This document shows positions 22,637-33,800 of a stretch of 64,000 nt of DNA, in pieces; position 1 is the first letter of the stretch; the number at the start of each line of letters is the position of its first letter. Location: the NCBI GenBank assembly GCA_027924645.1, contig BSBN01000297.1:9424001-9488000 (forward strand), written 5' to 3'. A program made the position numbers and the translations under genes. The notes beneath the pieces were generated by a model. That model saw only the letters and a list, made by a program, of their open reading frames with translations, was not told the DNA's origin and did no database searches. The DNA is from Cunninghamia lanceolata. Taxonomy: Eukaryota > Streptophyta > Pinopsida > Cupressales > Cupressaceae.

Positions 22637-23310
22637 TTTTAATGTAGCTTGGACAAGTGTTCTAGTCTCAGGTAGTGATTACGAGGCTAGAAACACAACT
22701 AGAATAGTTATCTCCATACCTAGAAAATTGATTTCTTGAGAGACTTCTAGACATTAGGGTTTGTTAGAGTCTAATTAATCTTAGCCATTGATAAAGATTA
22801 AATCATGGCCATTGGTTTTCAATGAGAGGATTATAAAAGAGGATCAATGGGCATTTGGAGAGGACGCATCTAAGAAACATTTGCAGTGATAGAAAATAAA
22901 TAAATTTGTAGTAATAGAAAATAGATTTGTAGTCAGAGAAAGGACGCAGTGATAGCATTGGATACAGCAACAGTGGAATTTTTGCAGGAGAAATTGGGAG
23001 AAGAATATCCTGAGGAGAACATTGCCAGAGCTCTCCCAGTAAGAGGCAAGCAGTTTATGTATCTCTTGATTTGTTGAAGTTTAATAAAATTCCTCACCTG
23101 CAGTACTGGTTTTCCCTTCGGGGTTTTTCTAGGGACAATTTGTCCAAAAATATTATGTTCATTATTTTACGTATTTTTGTATCTTTTATCTCCGTGATTA
23201 TTTGTGAAGTTGTGGCTGTATTATTTTTCAATATTTGCTGTGAATTAATTTTTGGCAATCAAATAATCTGTAACAAGATAGGAGATTAATAATCAGTAGC
23301 TGCAATAGAA
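22631..23310 (+). repeat. 3' LTR of copia element, last 7 bp missing
   Basis: Starts TGTTAATTTTAATGTAGC directly after AAGAGGGAG and matches the 5' LTR to GCAATAGAA. It then runs straight into the AACTAAGATG start context of gene B. Confidence 0.9.
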
Positions 23311-23317
23311 AACTAAG

Positions 23318-23791
23318 ATGAACCCTGGAGCAATATTAATGTTGGTTGCATGTTTGGAGATGGTGGTTGTAATGGAAGGGGTAGGCTGCTATTTGCTCAC
23401 AAATCTGGAAGCGAGGCTTGCAGCTCCAGGAGGTCCCAACCCAGGCGATAATTCTTATAATTTGTTGGAGCGGGTAGAGTTTGGACCAAATCCAAGTAGC
23501 AACTCGATTACGGTTGCAAAAGCAGGTCCCAACATAGGAGGCAATTCATTCTGAGATCGTAAACATGATCATCAATTCCACATGTCTGGTGGCGGGATTA
23601 CCCACGTAGGACATGCAAACATTATGGGACAACTCTTCTCCAGTGAATCAGCTATAGACATAGATAGAATTAAGCAGATGAGCAAGAGCATCCTTTCAAA
23701 ACCCCGCCAAGCCCGTTTGCCACCAACAATTACACAGGTGCTCACCTGGATAACGATATTAATAGAGAGCAGCAAAACAAGGAGAGAATAA
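23318..23791 (+). pseudogene. small secreted-protein-like gene B, promoter lost
   Basis: The ATG at 23318 lies 8 bp after the copia LTR, so the promoter seen in A and C is gone. The frame reads a hydrophobic leader, then APGGPNPGDNS, RVEFGPNPSSNS and AKAGPNIGGNS. A TGA at 23552 then replaces the codon that is GGA in A and C. The frame stays open after the TGA (SGGGITHVGHANIMGQLF, then DIDRIKQMSKS) to a TAA at 23789. About 64 bp (SKPRQARLPP onwards) lie between the MSKS motif and the stop and are absent from C. The downstream flank matches that of C to about 24010. Confidence 0.65.
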
Positions 23792-25508
23792 GCTAAGCCA
23801 ATGAGAATAGCACGCAAGTATTTATGCAACAATGATTACGGCCATTTGTATCCCCATCGATGCAGAGCTTTACCAAATTGTTTAACCTCTACAAAGCCAG
23901 CCAACACCTCTGGTTTGGCGTAGGAAACAACAATAAATACAATGGGCAAGCAGCTGTGTGATCTTTTTATTTAGCCCACCATTTACGTAGGGGTTCTATA
24001 TTTTCTTATCAGTACCTGCCTTCCACAGCACTATTGTAATCAAAATTCTCATGTAATTCTTTTTAAAATAAATCAATACTAACTAAATATTTTTTCGTTA
24101 AACATTTTACAAAGTCTATATGCAAATACTATTCAAAACTTAAATTATGAATAATTTACTTAACTCCTATCTTTTAGGTTTTATTTTAATTGGCTCATAT
24201 TTTTAAAAGCAAGCCTTCCTTATTCACTAAAATCACGCCACATGTTCACACCACAATTTTACACAAATAAACTTCAATTCAAATTAGTTCTAAAATGACA
24301 AAAACACTTTAGATGTCATAAGTTTTTTGATAATAGTTAATTCCTTAAACTTAGGATCCACACAACATATGTAAATGTGTGTTTTGTTCTCTTCAAAATA
24401 TAAGTATTGATTCAAAGTTTTGCCAATTTAGTGTTTTTGACTCTGCATGTGACACAAATCACCAAAGCTTTCTCCTATGAATTGATAAACCTCAATAAAA
24501 CTTTATCAATAGTAACATTCGAATTAAAGATTGAATTTATTGTCATATAGTAACGATTGTATAACAAGAGTATTCTAGACTGTGGTAGCCATTTGTCAAC
24601 CACAGCCAGTTGCCCCACACTGTAGGAGTCGTGGCTTCTATGGATGCCATTGAAGCCATGGTTATCCTAAATGTGGCTGCGGTATGCAAAACAAAAGTCT
24701 TATATATTTAACATTACAAATATTTTTTGTGATTTAATCTCTGCAATGCAAAGAATCCATGACTAAAAAATTATATTAATCAGTATAAATATTGTTTGTT
24801 ATTCAATCTCTGTAATGTAGAGAATTTACAACTCAAAAATTAGTTGATTCTATAAAAACTTCAATAAAAAAATTTATCCATAACATTCACACAACTATAC
24901 AAATTATATAAAATGACCATAGTCTATAAAATATACAATTACTTACATTCATTCTATTTCCTCTGTGCATAAAAACTGTACAATCCAATACAAAATAATA
25001 CATTCAATAATGAACAAGATTGAGCAATTTACTTGAACTAATTCTGATCATTGTATTTCCTTGCTTACAACCAGAGAATCCTTATAATCTGTAACATTGA
25101 ATAATCAAACATACATATTGAATCAATTATATGGAAAAAAAATACAATAAGGAATTCACATACACCCAATTTCTTCAATAGTGAACATTGACTGTAACTT
25201 TCTCCAAAAACTTGCATGCAACAAAATAGAGCAGCCTAGCCTTGCTCTCCCCCTAGCCATAGGACCGATGAAATCAAGTCCACCCCTGAGCATGAAACAA
25301 AATCCAATGGTAAATGCAAATAACAAAGAAAACAAAATTAGAAAACTTGAGACTATGGACTCACACACAAAGAATCCACACACGAAATTGTTGTAAAGGG
25401 AAGAAGGGGGATTTCCTTCCCTTTTGGGACACAAATAGTTTCTTTCTTCATACAACTTCACACTTCCACACACAATCACCTCCATCCATCACAAATCAAC
25501 CATACAAC
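23792..25508. other. 3' flank of gene B then AT-rich DNA, no gene
   Basis: Bases to about 24010 align with 29512-29735 downstream of gene C. The rest has no supported gene. A decayed tandem duplication of about 80 bp (AATCTCTGCAATGCA type) lies at 24717-24865. Confidence 0.5.
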
Positions 25509-27799
25509 TATTGACATTGTTTGTCATTGATGTCAAAGGCAAAGGTTGAGTTGTGATGTCAAATTGATAGCAGATAGTGTTGATGTGATGCAAAACATGA
25601 GGTTGTTCATTCTTTGTTCATGTTTAATCATGGTTCAAGACTTCATGAAGTTGATTATATTTATAATGTTGGTGATACTGATGTTGAACACATTGTGTTT
25701 ATGTTGATCTTTGGTGTTGATTAGTGCAGCAGTTGTAATTCATGATGTCATGGTCACAAAGGTAAGGTGGATTTGGGAGTAATGAAGTTGTTGTTTGTCC
25801 TTTTGATGGATATATTTTGCAAGGAGATACTCATGATATGTATGATGCAATCTACCTGCCAGAATCTTCTTATTAGGATCACAGAGTGTCTTCATGTTCA
25901 CTAGTTGCTGTTGGGAGATGGAATTGCTCATGCCATACAAGGATCATAGTGGTTATTGATGCATTCTCTTCATAGAGATCTGCATAAGGAAGTTCATGAG
26001 TTTTTCTTGTAAGAAGAATGGAAATCTTCATGTTGGTGTAGTTGTTGACTTTGTGTCTTTCTACCTCTATATATCTACTTGTCATCAGTGATACAATGCT
26101 TGGATTTGTCTGTTAGGTTCTTGTTAGAGTTTGTCTTGTTGTTGTTTTAGTGGTCTTCAAATGTCTTCTTCCCTCTAGTTTTTCTTGTATTTATGTCTTT
26201 GCTCTGAAGTTTATGATGTTTTATGATTCTTTTTGTGTGGAAGAAGTCCTTAGGATTTGGTCATTGCACTCTTATCCCGAGGTGTCAAAGCTTGTAATCC
26301 TAGTTGATTTTTAACTTCTCTTTAAACATACATATTCCTATTGCAGTATGATTGAAGTCCATTCTTGTGTTAGATTACATAAAGTATTCATATCATTTTT
26401 AGGAATATTTGTCTTTAAATGTTCAATATCTTTAGAAACCATAAAAACCCTAATTGCTAACTAAGTCTTAAAGCTTAACAACAAAATCCTTAAAATTGTC
26501 AACACCCGTCACTCACTTAGTTACTTTTTGTTTTATTCAAGTGTTGACCGGCTATTAGGAGTCAGGGTTCTCTTAAGTTATCAACTGGAGGGGTTATCAA
26601 TGTGAGGTAACCGGTCCCCTCTCCAAGGGTGACTGGTTCTCAAAGGTCAAAACATTTGAAAAGAGTGGCAAAGGTTAATCGAAGGCTAATATATAATCTT
26701 ACAAGCCCGCGAACAATGGAATCACTTGGATCAAAGTTTAAAGCTTATTAAAACAACAATGTATATTTACTAGGGTTGGATGTTGATGGTCATATGACCG
26801 TATAACCACTGTATGGTAGTTACAACTGCTTTGCAAATAGATTTTCTAACTATCCAAGAGCCAGAAAAATTGATTTTTCAGTATGTACAGTAGATACTGA
26901 TATGGGATTTGATCAAGAAAAATATACAGACACATATCCACTGATAGAAGTACAGATGAAGGATTGTGAAGAAAAAACAGTATTTCTTGAGAGTAAACTT
27001 AAAGAATTTTTAAAGGTACTCAGGCAGATTTCAGTGAAACTTTTCTAGCATGTAGCAGGTGCATTCATGATTCAATTTACAAGAAAGGAGTTATGTGAAA
27101 TGCAAAGAAGGAAGTACTAAGTGAAAAAGGCTTGGTGATGAAGATAGTAGTAGAGTCTTTTGAAGAAGTGTTACAGATCTATTTCTGTATGATACAAGGA
27201 ACTTGAAAAGGGGTGATCATTCATGTATGCAAAGAAGAAGGTATCCATTTTGGATCATTTTGTTTTACCATATGCTTTGTAATGTCATGTTATACTAAAG
27301 TGGTGGTAACATTTGATGTCTTGTAGTGAATTAGGGAAACCCTCTGAAGTTATATTTTTTCTATTATTGGAGACTAGTCATTAAGACCAAGGAGATTCTG
27401 CCAGTGAGGCATCTAAAATCTAGTGATGTATGTTCATGTCAGTGAGACACACTTATTATTGCCAGTGAAGCATCTTTATGTATCCAGTGAGGCCTGTAAT
27501 CAATGAGATTCTTTTATTAAGCCAGTGAGACACTTTTTCGAGTGGTTTTTATGCCCCAGAGGATTTTCGACTCAAGACAATATCTGTGTTATGGTTTGTC
27601 ATTGATGAGTTTGATTCTCATGTTTATTTGCTTTGATCAATTTGTTTTAGTTGTCCAAATCTTTCATGATGTCATCTACAGTCAATGGGAATTGTTTTTG
27701 TATCAAAGTTTTGAAATACAAATTTTAAGGTCACTAAGTCTTGTTAAAATTTGTATACCACTGATTCATCCCCCCTCTCAGTGGTATTGTACTCCAACA
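25509..27799 (+). mobile_element. candidate solo LTR, about 2.3 kb
   Basis: The interval is flanked by ACAAC on both sides (25504-25508 and 27800-27804), a plausible 5-bp target duplication. The right end (CCCCCCTCTCAGTGGTATTG) has the pyrimidine-rich look of copia LTR termini, and the left start is TATTGACATTGTTTGTCATT. No coding region or second LTR was found. Near the right end there are five CAGTGAGRC-like motifs (27395-27535). The terminal TG...CA is offset by three bases on the left, so the exact ends are uncertain. Confidence 0.45.
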
Positions 27800-28016
27800 A
27801 CAACTTTCCAACATCTATTCACTCTCCACAATATCTAATCAAAATACTCTTCTATTCTCCCTTTCTTCCAACAAAAATCAATCCACAACTCCTTCACATA
27901 AATGATAGATCCCCAAGAGAGGCTCCAAACTCTCCTTAACCCCACACAAGGGAAGCTCTCATCTGACTCTGAGGGTAGGTCCCTTTCCACACCCAAACCC
28001 CCATAACACTCATACA

Positions 28017-29161
28017 TGGCTCAAAAACACCACATTTACATAGGGGAAAGAGGTGGTAATAAAAACCATGGAAAACAAAAGTAGTTAGGAAATAAAAATT
28101 TCAGTATGAGAGTCATATACCGAAAGTTAAGCCCTGGGTTGTAAGAATGTTTTGAGAAACTCGGTCCCTTAAAATCGTTCAAGTAGGTTAGTTGGACCTC
28201 TCCTCATGTGATGAAAGCGAAAATATCCTTTAAGGGGGCAAATGCAACGCACTGCTCCTTTTTGTTTCCTTGCTGTCCCTCGTGCTAATTTGCAGGCCTT
28301 CCTCTATAGTCCCCTACAAATGGTCTCACTTATACACCTATTGTACGGCTTGAATTTTATAATGGCACTATACACCTACATGCGATGAACTCAGATATCT
28401 ATGTCTATTTGATAGGGATTTTAATATATATACACTGTTAAAGGTTTCCGGTATAATATGTTATAATATACTCCACCAAATTTATTCTAAGATTGGCGAT
28501 CCGGTGATTACAAATATAAAAGTTGAGTACAGTGCCAACAGGAAAGGGGGGAATTCTCTATTTCTTTAAATGGTAATCTGTAGAGATTGGAGATCCGATA
28601 GCTACTTTCTAGATCCTTAAATTTGAATAAATTTAGTAAGGATATAAACAGATGCACGCAGCCGTCAATGGTTTTTAATTCATAAGTTGGTCTTGCAGCT
28701 TCTTACCAGGAAAGCTGGTTTGTCCATTTAGTGAGGATATCGTCAAAAATGGCTGTTGTACCAGAAGCTGACAAGCGTCAAAAGGTTTCATCCACGTGAA
28801 TGCTGTGGAGCGAAGTCGTTTTATAAAAAATGGTAAAGTTGCTTTACAAATAGGCGTATGGCATGAGGGAACGGTATTGTAGGCCGTCAACGCCTCTTAA
28901 ACACGGGAAATTTGCGCAACTTTAAGCAATTCCGTCGAAAGAGCATGATATGTGCATCACGCGTGACGTCACCAATAGACTAGACTAGATTATTCTAGGT
29001 CCTTCTCCTTTCTTCTCACGTCACGAACTCGCCTGCTATATATAACCACCTATGCCTCCTGTTAACAACATACGATCGATACTCATTTTCGAACAAACCA
29101 AAGTTTCAACTAGACCCGAATTCCTGTTGTCGAAAGGCTTAAAGCAAGAAAGAAAACTAAG
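28017..29161 (+). promoter_or_regulatory. upstream region of small gene C
   Basis: Aligned with 16304-17418. It contains TGACGTCA (28964-28971), CCAAT (28972-28976) and TATATATAA (29037-29045), in the same order and near-identical spacing as gene A. At 28235-28295 it carries the longer sequence that was replaced in copy A. Confidence 0.65.
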
Positions 29162-29511
29162 ATGAACCGTCAAGGAATATTAATGTTGGTTGCATGTTTA
29201 GAGATGGCGGTTTTAATGGAAGGGGCAGGCCACTATTCGCTCACAAATCTGGAAGCGAAGCTTGCAGCTCCAATTTGATGGAGCGTGTAGAGTTTGGGTC
29301 AAATCCAGGCAGTAACTCGATTACAGTTGCAAAAGCAGGTCCCAACCCAGGAGGCAATTCAATCGGAGATCGTAAACATAATCAGCAATTCCGCATGTCT
29401 GGTGGCGGGATTACCCACGGAGGACACGCAAACATTATGGGACAACTCTTCTCCGGTGAATCGGCTACAGACATAGATAGAATTAAGCAGATGAGCAAGA
29501 GCGTCCTTTAA
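29162..29511 (+). pseudogene. small secreted-protein-like gene C, 31-bp deletion
   Basis: The ATG at 29162 opens MNRQGILMLVACLEM, a hydrophobic leader. A 31-bp deletion relative to B, between GCTCC and AATTTG, removes repeat 1 and breaks the frame, giving TGA at 29276. In the restored register the sequence continues RVEFGSNPGSNS, AKAGPNPGGNS and SGGGITHGGHANIMGQLF, then TDIDRIKQMSKSVL and a TAA. Promoter and 3' flank are retained, so this copy could be transcribed but not yield the ancestral protein. A short frame (MARKIYSAIIMAICIAFDVE) starting near 29556 is an incidental possibility. Confidence 0.65.
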
Positions 29512-29735
29512 TAGAGAGCAGCAGAACAAGGAGAGAATAAGCTGCGCCGACGAGAATGGCGCGCAAGATTTACTCAGCAATCATTATGGCCATTTGCATC
29601 GCCTTCGATGTAGAGCTTTAGAAAATTCTTTACTCTATGCAAAGCCAGCCAACACCTCTGGTTTGGTGTAGGAAACAACAATAACTACAATGGGCAATCT
29701 CTTTATTTAGCCCACCATTTATGTCGGAGGTTCTA

Positions 29736-30819
29736 TATTTTTGTATTATTTATTCAATTCCTGCCTTAAATTACATCGCAAAATAATACTGAGATAGAAA
29801 TCATCTTTAACCATAACAAATATACTATCCCTTAATCAACGCTCAGGCTTTTGTTTGTTCCTTTTTAGGAAGAATTGAAATCTAATCAGTTAAATTTGTT
29901 TTAAATTTAGTTTTGTTATGTTATTTTGTTCTATAATATGCTGTTTAAGGCTTCGCCTTCTATTCTTTTTTAAAGGTGCAATTTAAAAAAAAAATACTAT
30001 ATTATTTAGCTTTATATAAAGTAATATAAATTACACTAATTTATTAAATAATTAAAAAAAAATTGATAATTATTATGTAAAACAAAATTTGAAGTTGGAT
30101 AAAGAAATTTGATTATAACCCAAAAAATAATATTATAAATTATTTTTAAAGTAAGTTATACTAGTAACAACATTTAGAGGTGCTATATATTGATAAGTAT
30201 AGATATATATAGCTTGTTTTTAATCAAGTATTGTAAACTTAAATTTGTATCTCAAATAAAGCTATAAATATTTACGTGGTGAGAAAGCAACAAGAAAAAA
30301 CTAAAACTTGCCATAAACAATTCCATAGTCAGCAATGAAATGTTGCACCCTATTTATAAAAAAAAAAATAGCAATGAAAGAATATTGTAGTCTTTGTTGT
30401 TCCTTTTCTACTACGAATTTCACGAAAACCTCAAGGGTTGTTGTAACCCTTGTCTTCCTCTTTCTTTCTCATATTGGAAGTTTGAACAATGTTAAGTTAT
30501 GAATGAGTTATGGCTATTTTGCTTCAAACTATATTTTTGCAATAAAACCCTAATAATGATATGGTTCACTTTCATACATTTTTGAAATTTTCTTGATATG
30601 ATCTATTAATTAGCCAATAGGCTATATTAGTGGGAGCTTTTGCTCTCAAAAAACCGTAGGACACCGAAAACATTCGGACACTAGAAAATTGTTGCACGTC
30701 AGGAAAATCTTCGGATGTCAGAATCAGTTAACAAGCCCTAAAGTTTAGTTACCGGTTAGGTTTTATATCCGCGGATCACTAATACTTGTATGTAAATGTA
30801 ATCATGTGAAAGGATTCAA
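29736..30819. other. AT-rich interval, no gene
   Basis: Homopolymer-rich sequence between gene C and the first gypsy remnant. No supported feature. Confidence 0.5.
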
Positions 30820-30829
30820 ACTGAAATGC

Positions 30830-33800
30830 AATGCGAAAGGATGCAAAAATAACAAGACAGATGCTCAAAATGGAAAAAGAGGCAATGATTTCAAGAAGAA
30901 GAATGATAATTTAAATATGATCATCCATTGAGAAGAAAGGGCCTTCGAGCAGTTGTTTTACTTGTGGAGGAGATCATTATGTGAATGAATGTCCAAACAA
31001 AAAGCCAAGGAAATCAGTTTTGAATAATTTCTCTACCTTATCAGCAAACAACTTTCTAGTAGAGAATCCATGCAACTACATGGACAATCATCAAGTGGAG
31101 TATCAAATTGCTCCTATCAAAACTACATGTATTTTGTTTGGAATACCAATTTTTATTTTAATAGATACTCGTGCTACACAAAGCTTTGTAACACCTAGAT
31201 TGCTTGATAGAATTCCTAGACAAGCTGGCTATATGGCCAACTCTTGGTCTGTAGAATATGCAAACCAGTCAAGAGCTCAGGTAGAGTAGTGCCTATTCAA
31301 AGATGAGGTAAGATTTCCCTCATTTTTGGCTGAAGTCAAGCTATATCTAGTCCCTTTGGGTTCATATGATGTCTTACTAGGAATGAATAGGTTATGGCAT
31401 CATAGACCTAAGGTGGATTGTTTTGATAAGTAGTCAAGTGCTTAGATGACAAAGGAAATCTACTCCTAATTCAAGGGATCAAACATGAAATTAAATTTAG
31501 ACTAGTGTTAGTAATGCATCTCAAATGAGATGAAAGAAAAGGGATGTCAATTGTTTGTAGGTAAAATTGACCAAGTAAAGAAATATAAAGAGCCATCAAT
31601 TCAAGATTATTCTTTTCTTTATGACTTCTAGGATGTTTTTCCAAATGAATTTCCAAGTTTTCCACCTAAAAGAGCCTTCAATTTTTTGATAGATATTATA
31701 TCAGGTTTAGAACCAGTGTCCAAGGTAACTTACCATATGACAACCACAAAGTTGGTTGAGTTGAAAGCCCAATTGCAAGAGTTGTTAGTCAAGGGGTTAA
31801 TTCAACCTAGTGTGTCACCTTGGGGAGCACCAATGATCTTTGTCAAGAAGAAGGATGGAACATTTCACTTGTGTATCGATTATCATATGTTGAACAAAGC
31901 AATGATAAAGAACAAATAATCCTTACCTTGCATTGACGATCTCTTTGATCAAATACATTGTGCAATAGTCTTTTCAAAAATTGATTTGAGAATGGGTTAC
32001 CATCAACTAAGAATTAAAGATGAAGACATTCACAAAATAGCCTTCAAAACAAGATATGGGCACTATGAGTTTAGAGTCTTACCTTTTTGTTTGACTAATG
32101 CACCTGCAACATTCATGAATTTAATAAATAGTGTCTCTAGAGACTTCTTAGACAAGTTTTTCCTTCTCTTCTTAGATGATATCTTGGGGTGTTGCCACAA
32201 TAATAGGTTACACTTTCTGGAACATCTTGATTTTTGCTAAAATCACATATTTTTAGAAAATATAATGATCTAAGCCTTGAAAGGTTCCATTTAAAGGATT
32301 TTATTTGAAGAGGGTTTGATCAAACCCCCTTAGATCAAACCTCCTTGGATAGAACCCTGCTAGTTTTAAACCATACCTATAATGGAGTCTCCTATACACC
32401 TATCAAAATGCTGATAAAAAACCACTTTTGATTTACCTTTTGGGGGATCAAATGAATTCATTTAAAATTTATGTTTATAAGTATGTATTCCTTATTATAA
32501 GCTTCCAAAAAAATATAATTTTAAATATATTTAATTTGATTATTATATTCATTTTTATTTCTTGTGAATGTAGGTTTTTTAATGAACATCAAAGTCTCTA
32601 TTTCATACATACAAAAAAAAGGATAATATACAAAATAAATTCTAAAAAATACATGTCCTCTAGGTATTGATGTCCTTATTCCAACAAAAAGATTTGAATT
32701 CTAATACATACAAAAAAGTTATGCTCTTTATAGTACACTTATGTCTAAATTGTAATTGGTTTGACTTAAAAACTTAATTAAAAAAATATTCAATAAAACA
32801 TTATGAAACCAAATGCATCCTCTAGATATTGTAGTTACAAATCTCAATTAAAAAAAAAAAAAAGAATTTAATCCTTCATAGGAAAAAATGTGGTTTATAG
32901 TACACATCACTCTTTAAAAATGGTGTTTACTATTAAAAACTAGTTTTGAAGAAAATGGAAATAGAAATACAATTTGATTCCAAAAATTTATATATATATA
33001 TATATATATATAGAATCTACAGAAAATTTTTTGCAAATCACCAGTTTACATCATCTTCAAATTCCTCATAGTTTAGCATCTATAGGTGTCCAAAAGTGAA
33101 GATTTAGTTCAAAATGTTCATTTCAATGTCAAGTTTGGCCAAAAAGTGTAACCCAACATTGTGGGATCACCCCTTGATATATTCCAAGAATGAAGAAGAG
33201 CATACTCATCATTTGAGACTTGATTTGCAGTGGTTAAGGGAACATAAGTTATATGACAAGTTGTTGAAATGTACCTTCTTTCAAAAAGAAGTGCATTATT
33301 TAGGGCACATCATCTCTATTATGGAGTAGACAGCACCCAAAAACATGCATGAAGTACATAGTTTTATGGGATTGGTTGGGTATTATAGAAAGTTTTTTTT
33401 GAATTTTTCTAAAATTACAAACCCTATCACTACACTCCAGAGGAAAGGAAAGTTCTTCAAATGTACTAAGAAGTGTTAGGAAGCCTTCTAAATTCTCAAG
33501 GAAAAGTTAACTTCTACCCCAATTCTTAGAGTCCTTGATCCAAAAGGATACTTTGTGGTCATCATAGATGCATTAGGATAAGTATTGAGTGGTGTGGTCA
33601 TGGAAGATGGGCAGGTTACAGTATACGAATCTAGAAAATTTTAGTCATATGAACAAAACTATGCTTCACATGATTTGGAGTTAACTACAATTATGAATGC
33701 CCTGTGAGTATGGAGGCATTAGTTGATGGGAAAACATTTTGAGTTTAAGTTAGAAAACCAAGAACTTAAATACATTTTCACTCAGCCAAACCTCAATACA

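Larger units (their letters stand above)
17761..23310 (+). mobile_element. Ty1/copia retrotransposon, nearly full length
   Basis: It comprises a 5' LTR (17761-18447), primer site, one gag-pol frame, polypurine tract (AAGAGGGAG, 22622-22630) and 3' LTR (22631-23310). The last 7 bp of the 3' LTR are missing. There is no target duplication: the left flank is near the 3' end of small gene A, while the right flank is the start of the related gene B. A deletion from the 3' LTR tip into the next gene copy explains this. Confidence 0.95.

Noticed and set aside
24580..24700. Cluster of GTGGCT/AGCCAC-like inverted words
   Set aside because: Arms are short and imperfect; no single stable hairpin or element ends could be defined.
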